From assembly GCA_017964755.1 (NCBI GenBank), contig JAGCRI010000137.1:1-12658 (forward strand): a stretch of DNA of 12,658 bases, in the 5' to 3' direction. This DNA is from Bacteroidales bacterium (GTDB lineage: Bacteria > Bacteroidota > Bacteroidia > Bacteroidales > WCHB1-69). Numbering within the stretch: the first letter of the stretch is position 1; every line of letters starts with the position of its first letter. Shown here piece after piece: positions 1 through 5,758 of the stretch. A program made the translations under genes and the position numbers. The notes under the pieces were generated by a model, which worked only from the letters and a program-made list of their open reading frames with translations, was not told the DNA's origin and did no database searches.

Positions 1-46
1 CGGCTTCGGCGGCACTAACGCTACTCCTATAGTTAAAAATCTTTAG
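1..46 (+). CDS. C-terminal fragment of a probable beta-ketoacyl-ACP synthase (FabF/KAS family)
   Basis: Only the last 14 codons (from position 2) and a TAG stop at 44-46 are in the window. They read GFGGTNATPIVKNL. The GFGGTN signature, followed by a few hydrophobic and basic residues and the stop, is the usual C-terminus of condensing enzymes of the FabF/FabB type, in which this Gly-rich loop lies close to the active site. Such enzymes elongate fatty acyl chains on acyl carrier protein; related synthases act in flexirubin, aryl-polyene or polyketide pathways. The fragment cannot tell a housekeeping FabF from a specialised synthase. The assignment rests on one short motif, so it is moderate. 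Confidence 0.6.
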   Translation, partial: GFGGTNATPIVKNL

Positions 47-50
47 TCTT

Positions 51-75
51 TAAATAATTGATATTCAATTATTTA
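51..75. terminator. AT-rich perfect hairpin after the synthase stop codon
   Basis: The arms 51-61 (TAAATAATTGA) and 65-75 (TCAATTATTTA) are perfect reverse complements of 11 bp around a 3-nt loop (TAT). The hairpin begins 5 nt after the TAG stop at 44-46 and ends 16 nt before the ATG at 92. It has a single G:C pair, so it would be a weak intrinsic terminator, and the downstream stretch is AT-rich without a clean T-run. It could instead be an operator for the receptor gene. The symmetry is certain; the role is inferred from position. Confidence 0.4.
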
Positions 76-91
76 TAATTATTCTGATAAT

Positions 92-2398
92 ATGGGAAAA
101 TTTATACGGCTTCTTTTTATTTTTTTATTTGCAAGTTGTATAAATGCGTATTCTCAAGACGGCACGATAAAAGGTTTTGTGTATGATGACTCTAACGGCG
201 AGGGGCTCGGCTATTGCATTGTGCAGCTGAAAGGGACGAGTTACGGCGCCGTTACGGAGAAGAGTGGCGGTTTCATTATCAGCAAGATCCCCAAAGGCGA
301 CTATGTGCTGACAGTTACTTTTTTCGGCTACGACACTTTGAGCGAGCCAGTGAAGATTGAGGGCGGGGTTATTTCAAAGCGGTATCAGCTAAAGCCTTCA
401 AAAATATCTTTGGATGCGGTGCAGGTGACGGCGGCGGAGCAGCGCGTAATCACCGAAACACGAACATCGGTGATTTCCATTACCCCAAAGGAGATGAAGA
501 AGATGCCTGCTATCGGCGGCCAACCTGACTTCGCTCAATATTTGCAGGTGCTGCCAGGTATTGTCTCCACCGGCGACCAGGGCGGGCAGCTTTATATCAG
601 AGGCGGTACACCAATCCAAAATATGGTCTTACTTGATGGGATGCTTGTATCAAACCCGTTCCACTCTATCGGCTTTTTCTCTGTCTTTGACAGTGATATT
701 ATTAGTGACGCGGATGTCTATACGGGCGGCTTCGGAGCAGAGTTCGGCGGTAGAATCTCTTCCGTGATGGATATTCACACTAAAGACGGAAACAGGAAAC
801 GCACATCAGGCAAAATTGATATTTCAACTGTCGCTTCAAAGTTTTTTATAGAAGGTCCTATCGTGAAACTGAAGGAGAACAGAAAAGTGTCGTTGAGTTA
901 TCTTCTATCATTCAAAGGCTCTTATCTGCAGCAGTCCTCAAAGTGGTTTTACAAGTACGTTGGCGAGGAGGGACTTCCATACAATTTCTTTGATTTTTAC
1001 GGAAAATTGTCGTTGGCTTCGACTAACGGCAGCAAACTCAATATTTTCGGCTTCAATTTTGATGACAAGGTAGATTACAGGGACATAGCGACTTACAAAT
1101 GGAAAAACTACGGTGTGGGGACAAATTTCCTGCTCTCGCTCGGCAAAGTCCCGATTAATATTGAGGGGACGATTGCATATTCGAATTATGGCATAAAACT
1201 TGATGACAAACTGAAGGATGGAGTTGACAGCAGCACGCTCAGCGGTTTCACTGCCGATATTAATTTCTCATATTATTTCGGAAAGAGTGTGTTTAAAATT
1301 GGGGCAGCGCTCATCGGATACAGAACCACATACTCGTTTTTCCCGACACCATACAACAAAATATTTACATCAGACAACACTTCTGACATAGGTATTTATC
1401 TGAAATACAAATACAATTATCGCAATAAATTGCTGATAGAGCCGAGCTTCAGACTCCAATACTATGCTTCGATGGGCGTGGCATATCCCGAACCGCGGTT
1501 ATCTATAAAATACAATATCACCCAGAAAATCAGGCTTAAGTTTGCAGCAGGCTTATATTCACAGAATTATGTCGCCGCCACTTCCGACCGTGATGTGGTG
1601 AATCTGTTTTACGGTTTTCTGTCAAGTCCTTCTGATCTGCCTAAAACATTTGATGGCGAGACTGTTAAAAATAATTTGCAAAAAGCGCAACATATTGTTT
1701 TCGGTTTTGAAATTGACCTTATTCCGTACACTACAATTAATATTGAAGGATATTTCAAGAATTTCTCATTGCTTACTTCTTTGAACAGATATAAGATTTA
1801 TGATGACAATGAGGTATATGCAAGCAAGCCGGAAATGCTTCGCAAAGACTACATTTTTGAGAAGGGGCGTGCTTACGGCGGCGACTTCACTGCCAAGTTC
1901 GAGTATAAGGGCTTTTATCTCTGGTTCGTCTATTCTCTCGGCTGGGTCACCCGTTTCGACGGTGTTGTGAACTATTCGCCGCACTTCGATCGCCGGCACA
2001 ACATAAACCTTGTGGCTTCGTATGCGTGCGGCAAGCGCAAATCATGGCAGTTCGACCTCCGCTGGAATTTCGGCTCAGGATTCCCATATACTCAGAATCA
2101 GGGCTACTATCCGCAGTACATTCCTTCTGATGGCATCGGTGACGACTACGTCTCCGCAAACGAGAACATCTCATTCTTCCTCGCCGATTTGAATGCGGCG
2201 CGCCTGCCTTCGTATCACCGCCTTGACCTTAACATCAAAAAGAAGTTCTTTATCGGCGAGCATAATGTCATAGAGTTGAATGTCGGGGCAACTAACCTGT
2301 ACAATCAGAAGAATATCTTCTACGTCAACCGTATCAGCAACGCTATAATTTACCAGTTGCCGATTCTCTATAGTTTCGGTTTGAACTGGTCGTTCTGA
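92..2398 (+). CDS. TonB-dependent outer-membrane receptor with carboxypeptidase-regulatory-like N-terminal domain
   Basis: This 768-residue protein is predicted to be an outer-membrane beta-barrel that imports a ligand using energy from TonB-ExbBD. A signal peptide covers about residues 1-21 (Ala-Tyr-Ser before Gln22). Residues 25-103 form a carboxypeptidase-regulatory-like beta-sandwich, seen as GTIKGFVYDD, a Gly-rich turn near 57-61, and KGDYVLTVTFFGYD. The plug spans about 115-232 and includes LPGIVSTGDQGGQLYIRGG, VLLDGM and a Gly-rich segment near 212-221. The rest is an aromatic-rich barrel ending in Phe, as expected for the outer-membrane insertion signal. The length fits a classical siderophore- or vitamin-type receptor and is shorter than the roughly 1000-residue SusC proteins; no SusD partner follows. 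The ligand cannot be told from sequence. It follows a synthase fragment by 45 nt, but a hairpin in the gap argues for separate transcription. Cys16 resembles a lipobox, but the AxS-Gln site looks better. Confidence 0.93.
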   Translation: MGKFIRLLFIFLFASCINAYSQDGTIKGFVYDDSNGEGLGYCIVQLKGTSYGAVTEKSGGFIISKIPKGDYVLTVTFFGYDTLSEPVKIEGGVISKRYQLKPSKISLDAVQVTAAEQRVITETRTSVISITPKEMKKMPAIGGQPDFAQYLQVLPGIVSTGDQGGQLYIRGGTPIQNMVLLDGMLVSNPFHSIGFFSVFDSDIISDADVYTGGFGAEFGGRISSVMDIHTKDGNRKRTSGKIDISTVASKFFIEGPIVKLKENRKVSLSYLLSFKGSYLQQSSKWFYKYVGEEGLPYNFFDFYGKLSLASTNGSKLNIFGFNFDDKVDYRDIATYKWKNYGVGTNFLLSLGKVPINIEGTIAYSNYGIKLDDKLKDGVDSSTLSGFTADINFSYYFGKSVFKIGAALIGYRTTYSFFPTPYNKIFTSDNTSDIGIYLKYKYNYRNKLLIEPSFRLQYYASMGVAYPEPRLSIKYNITQKIRLKFAAGLYSQNYVAATSDRDVVNLFYGFLSSPSDLPKTFDGETVKNNLQKAQHIVFGFEIDLIPYTTINIEGYFKNFSLLTSLNRYKIYDDNEVYASKPEMLRKDYIFEKGRAYGGDFTAKFEYKGFYLWFVYSLGWVTRFDGVVNYSPHFDRRHNINLVASYACGKRKSWQFDLRWNFGSGFPYTQNQGYYPQYIPSDGIGDDYVSANENISFFLADLNAARLPSYHRLDLNIKKKFFIGEHNVIELNVGATNLYNQKNIFYVNRISNAIIYQLPILYSFGLNWSF

Positions 2399-2507
2399 AA
2401 AATACGGAAATGTTTTTTAGGGTGATTAATCCGTATCTGAAGAAAGATTTCTTACTAAATTCTACCTTTAGGCGGTTGAATGATAATTTGTCGGCTTCAG
2501 CAAAAAT

Positions 2508-2810
2508 TTATTTTATCGCCTCAATATAGAAGCTGAATGGTCGGAAACCATCGTTACAGCTTATCATTGCACTCATCGGGTTTCGCATCCAGCCATCATA
2601 AAAATTGCCACATCCTTTAGCTAATGACTCAACGAAAGGTTTCATGGATTCCCACGCGGCGGCGCACAGACCTTCTGGACATTGGCAGTCAACTGAAATC
2701 CATTCTTGCCCTTCTGTCACATCACAGGCATGCTCGATAGGGTTTTCATATTTTGCCATCAGGTCAGAATAGATTGTCTGACGAATAGCCGTAATGCGTA
2801 CTTTATTCAT
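2508..2810 (-). CDS. TIGR04076 family small cysteine-rich protein
   Basis: This 100-residue protein has no signal peptide and is probably cytoplasmic. The layout fits the TIGR04076 family: an N-terminal KVRITAIRQTIYSDL strand-helix, a Cys (29) before a GQEWISVD segment, a PEGLCAAAW motif (Cys49, Trp53), and a C-terminal CNDGFRPFSFYIE strand (Cys85). It holds six cysteines (29, 42, 44, 49, 67, 85), many for its size, which suggests metal binding or redox sensitivity; the family has no established function. It is the only minus-strand gene here. It converges on the TonB receptor and diverges from the small lipoprotein. A TAnnTTTG promoter on the minus strand lies just upstream of the ATG. The family call comes from recalled motif pattern, not from a search. 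Confidence 0.8.
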   Translation of the reverse strand: MNKVRITAIRQTIYSDLMAKYENPIEHACDVTEGQEWISVDCQCPEGLCAAAWESMKPFVESLAKGCGNFYDGWMRNPMSAMISCNDGFRPFSFYIEAIK

Positions 2811-2832
2811 AATTACAAAGATTTACCAAGTG

Positions 2833-2861
2833 CAAAAATAGCAAAAACCTTCCTTCCCCAA
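2833..2861 (-). promoter_or_regulatory. Bacteroidota-type promoter for the TIGR04076 gene
   Basis: Read on the minus strand, TTG (2861-2859) is followed after 18 bp by TATTTTTG (2840-2833), which matches the Bacteroidota -7 element TAnnTTTG. Transcription would start near 2826, giving a leader of about 16 nt before the ATG at 2810. Confidence 0.6.
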
Positions 2862-2884
2862 CCATAAAATTCGAATATTTTGTG

Positions 2885-2892
2885 TATGTTTG
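2885..2892 (+). promoter_or_regulatory. Bacteroidota-type -7 element for the lipoprotein-meaB unit
   Basis: TATGTTTG matches TAnnTTTG exactly and is followed by C. It lies 38 nt upstream of the chosen ATG at 2931, so transcription would start near 2899 with a leader of about 30 nt. No clear TTG at -33 is visible, so the site may be weak or depend on an activator. It also argues against the upstream TTG start at 2880, which would lie before the transcript begins. Confidence 0.5.
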
Positions 2893-2930
2893 CAATCTAT
2901 AAATTAGCATTACAGATAAGATTAAGAATT

Positions 2931-3173
2931 ATGAATAAGATCCTATGTTTTTCGGCTTTTATTGCGGCTGCAATGTTTTTTGCCTCATGCAACAAGGATT
3001 GTATATGCCGTTATTACAACAGCAACAATGCGGTAATCAACACGGAAGTTTATGATGCCGATGAGGTGTCGAACTCGGAGTGTGCAGATATGGATGGTGG
3101 CACTGATGTTACAACTGAGGTCGGAGACGATATGCAAGTGGCATCTCATGTAAGTTGCTCTGCATCATGGTAG
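2931..3173 (+). CDS. Small Cys-rich lipoprotein, function unknown
   Basis: The ATG at 2931 gives an 80-residue protein with a classic lipoprotein signal: Met-Asn-Lys, a hydrophobic run, and the lipobox FFASC with Cys20 as the lipidated residue. A TTG start at 2880 would add 17 residues ahead of this signal and is unlikely. The mature part of about 60 residues contains Cys24-X-Cys26, Cys51 and Cys76, with acidic stretches (VYDADEVSNSE, MDGGTD, VGDD). The CxC near the N-terminus plus two later cysteines resembles small Bacteroidales lipoproteins of unknown function, and these cysteines could form two disulfides in the periplasm. Asn-Lys-Asp follows the lipid Cys, so a strongly acidic surface-export signal is not evident. 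The last 7 nt overlap the meaB start, suggesting co-transcription and possibly coupled translation. Confidence 0.75.
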   Translation: MNKILCFSAFIAAAMFFASCNKDCICRYYNSNNAVINTEVYDADEVSNSECADMDGGTDVTTEVGDDMQVASHVSCSASW

Positions 3174-4240
3174 AAGATGATTTCACTTCGGCATTGAACG
3201 TAATGCCTGGCATTGAACAGCCTGTTTCTGTTAACCCTTATCTGAAGACAAGACCGCGCCAGCAGAAACGCCAATTGTCTATAGATGAATATGTTAATGG
3301 GATACTTGCAGGCGACAGGGTGGTGCTGAGCCGCGCCATCACATTAGTTGAAAGTGTTAATCCGGAACATTTCGATATGGCCCAGACCATAATCGAGAAA
3401 TGTCTTCCACATTCGGGCAATTCGGTCAGAGTGGGTATTACCGGCGTGCCTGGAGTGGGAAAGAGTACCTTTATTGAGAGTTTCGGGAAATTTTTGACAG
3501 CCAGAGGAAAACGGCTCGCCGTGCTTGCAATCGACCCCAGCAGCGAGCGTTCCAAAGGCAGCATCCTCGGCGACAAGACGCGCATGGAGGAACTCTCTAC
3601 AGACGAAAATGCCTTTATCCGCCCTTCGCCTTCGGGGCTGACTCTTGGTGGCGTGGCGCGAAAGACACGCGAGACCTCAATCCTTTGCGAGGCGGCCGGC
3701 TTCGATGTCATCATTATTGAAACGGTCGGGGTGGGGCAGTCCGAAACGGTCGTCAAGTCAATGGTCGATTTTTTCCTGCTTCTGATGATTTCCGGTGCGG
3801 GTGATGAACTGCAGGGCATAAAACGCGGGATTATGGAAATGGCGGATGCGATTGTCATTACAAAAGCTGACGGTGACAATCTCACCCGTGCTGAACTTGC
3901 AGCAACACAATATCGCTCTGCGCTCAAGCTTTTTCCGAAAAATGAAAACGGCTGGACGGCTCCGGTTGATGTCTGTTCCGCTCTTGAAAGGAAAAATATC
4001 GATACAGTTTGGAATTTCATTGAAGATTTTGTGCAGCAGACAAAATCAAACGGTTGGTTCTCTTCAAACCGCAATGAGCAGTCCATCAGGATCTTCTACG
4101 AGTGGATAGAGAGTTCTTTGCGCACGCGCTTTTTTGCTGCGGCAGACGTGAAAGCAACTGTCGAGCGGCTTCTGCCTTTAGTCAGAAATGGCCTTCTCTC
4201 GCCGTATCAAGCTGCCACAGAGGTGCTTAACTGCTATTGA
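3167..4240 (+). CDS. meaB: Methylmalonyl-CoA mutase-associated GTPase MeaB (ArgK/LAO family)
   Basis: This 357-residue G3E-type P-loop GTPase guards adenosylcobalamin loading and protects methylmalonyl-CoA mutase, which interconverts succinyl-CoA and methylmalonyl-CoA in propionate metabolism. The sequence shows the Walker A motif GVPGVGKST (93-101), the conserved LAIDPSSERSKGSILGDKTR block, the RPSPSGLTLGGVARKTRET loop, ETVGVGQSE (switch region), the DELQGIKRGIMEMAD segment and the guanine-specificity motif TKAD. The N-terminal arm with NPYL and the C-terminal helices fit Bacteroidales MeaB in length. The ATG at 3167 is preferred over a TTG at 3155 for lack of any support for the longer form. 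The ATG overlaps the TAG of the upstream lipoprotein, so expression probably depends on that transcript. The mutase subunits (mutA/mutB) are not in the window. In other species MeaB was first annotated as an arginine/ornithine transport ATPase (ArgK), a superseded name. Confidence 0.95.
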   Translation: MVEDDFTSALNVMPGIEQPVSVNPYLKTRPRQQKRQLSIDEYVNGILAGDRVVLSRAITLVESVNPEHFDMAQTIIEKCLPHSGNSVRVGITGVPGVGKSTFIESFGKFLTARGKRLAVLAIDPSSERSKGSILGDKTRMEELSTDENAFIRPSPSGLTLGGVARKTRETSILCEAAGFDVIIIETVGVGQSETVVKSMVDFFLLLMISGAGDELQGIKRGIMEMADAIVITKADGDNLTRAELAATQYRSALKLFPKNENGWTAPVDVCSALERKNIDTVWNFIEDFVQQTKSNGWFSSNRNEQSIRIFYEWIESSLRTRFFAAADVKATVERLLPLVRNGLLSPYQAATEVLNCY

Positions 4241-4279
4241 AGCTATGTTTAAATAATATTTGTGTGAATAAAATTTGTA

Positions 4280-5695
4280 ATGAAAAAAATAATATCAGCA
4301 ATATTGCTTCTTGCCTCTTTGGGGGTGACATTTCCTCAGACTGTAACACTCACCTTTACAGGCCGCGATGCAGTTAATAATTATGTACAATTAGACAGTG
4401 TTTCTGTCGTCAACATGACACGCAGTTGGCAGGAAATTTTGTATTGGCCGGATACCGTGTTGAAAATGCAGGTCAGTGTTGGGATAGATGATAACGATGG
4501 CCCGTATCATGGCGAGTCCATGCAATTGTTCCAAAATAATCCGAATCCGTTCAATGGTGGCACGGACGTAACCCTGTACGTTGCGGATGCGGGTGCGGTG
4601 GCGTTGGAATTGACGGATGTGAATGGGCGTTTTGTAGAGACGTGGCATGCCACGTCTCTACAAAACGGCTGCCACAAATTTCGCATCACCATCGCCAATG
4701 CCGGCATATACGCCCTGACTGCCCGCCAAAACGGGAAATCATCGTCAATAAAAATGGTGAACAACGGTGGGGGCAAAGGAAACGGTATTGAATATATGGG
4801 AACCGTTGCGGCGACGCGCCATGGCACGTCGCTACAAAATGGCAAAACCGCCAAATCTCCCAAATTGGCAACTACCTATCCGTTCAAATTCGGCGACCTG
4901 ATGGAATATGTTGGTTACGCTACCATTAATGACAATGTGGAAAACAGCCAAAGCATAACCCAATCACAGAATGATTCCCAAACGTTTACGCTACAATTTG
5001 AAGCGATTAAACATGGTGTTCCTTGTCCCGGCATACCTACAATTACAGATGTTGACAGTAACACATACAACACTGTTCAGATTGGCAACCAGTGTTGGAT
5101 GAGAGAGAATTTGAGAACGACAAAATACGCCGATGGCACTGACATATTGCAAGGTCCCGATAACAGTACGTCCACTACCATTGCTTATTGGTATTATCCT
5201 AATGGCAGTTCCGATAACAAGCCAACCTATGGACTGATATACAATTGGAAAGCTGTTATGAGAAATTCAGCTTCAAGCAACAGCAATCCGAGTGGGGTTC
5301 AAGGCATTTGTCCTACTGGCTGGCACTTGCCGAGCGATGCTGAGTGGACGCAGTTAACGGACTTTGTGAGCAGTCAAAGCATATATTGTTGCGGAACAAG
5401 CACAGCTTATATAGCTAAAGCTCTTGCCTCTACTACCGGTTGGCAGCAAGATGTTGGAAGCGGTTGTACTATCGGGAACGACTTAAACAAAAATAACGCT
5501 ACCGGATTCAGTGCTTTGCCCGCTGGCTTCTATCACGATGATTACATGATTTTCCGCGCCCATGCCTATTTGTGGAGTTCAACCTCCGATGGTGGTTTGT
5601 GGATTATACGTGAACTGTATTACAACGACGCTAATATATATAAGTTCACGTATAATAAGGGATATGCTTATTCCGTCCGTTGCCTGAAAGATTGA
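4280..5695 (+). CDS. Secreted FISUMP-domain protein with an internal type IX-CTD-like domain
   Basis: This 471-residue protein begins with a hydrophobic signal peptide of about 19 residues followed by Gln20. Residues 20-80 form a beta-rich N-terminal domain. Residues about 83-160 (LFQNNPNPFNGG, DVTLYVADAGAVALELTDVNG, then AGIYALTARQNG and SSIKMVN) resemble the fold of type IX secretion C-terminal sorting domains but lie in the middle of the protein. After a linker (about 160-200), residues 253-471 match the Fibrobacter succinogenes major paralogous (FISUMP) domain: IGNQCWMRENLRTTKYADGT, YGLIYNW, GICPTGWHLPSDAEWTQL, FSALPAGFY, LWSS and a final SVRCLKD. FISUMP proteins are presumed surface or secreted, with no known enzymatic role. 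Two palindromic repeats lie within the frame, encoding residues 117-130 and about 176-188. No exact TAnnTTTG element is seen in the 39-nt gap from meaB, so read-through from meaB is possible. Confidence 0.85.
   Translation: MKKIISAILLLASLGVTFPQTVTLTFTGRDAVNNYVQLDSVSVVNMTRSWQEILYWPDTVLKMQVSVGIDDNDGPYHGESMQLFQNNPNPFNGGTDVTLYVADAGAVALELTDVNGRFVETWHATSLQNGCHKFRITIANAGIYALTARQNGKSSSIKMVNNGGGKGNGIEYMGTVAATRHGTSLQNGKTAKSPKLATTYPFKFGDLMEYVGYATINDNVENSQSITQSQNDSQTFTLQFEAIKHGVPCPGIPTITDVDSNTYNTVQIGNQCWMRENLRTTKYADGTDILQGPDNSTSTTIAYWYYPNGSSDNKPTYGLIYNWKAVMRNSASSNSNPSGVQGICPTGWHLPSDAEWTQLTDFVSSQSIYCCGTSTAYIAKALASTTGWQQDVGSGCTIGNDLNKNNATGFSALPAGFYHDDYMIFRAHAYLWSSTSDGGLWIIRELYYNDANIYKFTYNKGYAYSVRCLKD
4628..4667. 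repeat. Perfect 40-bp palindrome inside the FISUMP gene, copy 1
   Basis: The left arm 4628-4647 is the exact reverse complement of the right arm 4648-4667, with no loop. The core of the right arm reads TGCCACGTCTCTACAAAA. In the reading frame it encodes residues 117-130, ending in TSLQNG, and replaces the turn between two beta strands of the type IX-CTD-like domain. The symmetry is directly visible. Its identity as a dispersed palindromic repeat element is inferred from the second copy 178 bp away. As RNA it would form a very stable hairpin within the message. Confidence 0.9.
4806..4837. repeat. Related imperfect 32-bp palindrome inside the FISUMP gene, copy 2
   Basis: Arms 4806-4821 and 4822-4837 pair at 13 of 16 positions. 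The exceptions are 4809/4834, 4810/4833 and 4817/4826. The right half (4822-4842) is identical to the right half of copy 1 (4648-4668) at 18 of 21 positions and is read in the same frame, giving RHGTSLQNG at residues 180-188, compared with WHATSLQNG in copy 1. The left arm carries all three unpaired changes, so this copy looks partly decayed. It sits in the linker before the next beta-rich segment. Confidence 0.8.
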
Positions 5696-5722
5696 TGTAA
5701 ATGAAAATATTTTTTTACCTTT
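5692..5722 (+). promoter_or_regulatory. Bacteroidota-type promoter for the signal peptidase operon
   Basis: TTG (5692-5694, overlapping the stop of the FISUMP gene) and TACCTTTG (5715-5722) are separated by 20 bp and match the -33/-7 consensus of the phylum. Transcription would start near 5729, giving a leader of about 30 nt before the ATG at 5759. A second TAnnTTTG match, TATGTTTG at 5731-5738, lacks a suitably spaced TTG and is less likely to be used. Confidence 0.7.
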
Positions 5723-5758
5723 GTCGTTAATATGTTTGTTTTTTAACTGAAATCAACT

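Noticed and set aside
2402..2436. Possible stem ATACGGA/TCCGTAT in the gap between the convergent receptor and TIGR04076 genes
   Set aside because: The stem is only 7 bp with a 21-nt loop and no following T-run, so it is too weak to call a terminator.
2880..2930. Upstream TTG start giving the small lipoprotein 17 extra residues
   Set aside because: It would put extra residues in front of a complete lipoprotein signal, and the -7 promoter element (2885-2892) lies downstream of that TTG.
3238..4086. 282-codon open frame on the minus strand opposite meaB
   Set aside because: The plus strand encodes MeaB with every GTPase motif. The antisense translation is Ser/Pro-rich, lacks any recognisable motif, and is a by-product of codon bias.
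4241..4279. Promoter-like TAATATTTG before the FISUMP gene
   Set aside because: The spacing inside the element is one base too long for TAnnTTTG, and no TTG is placed suitably upstream.
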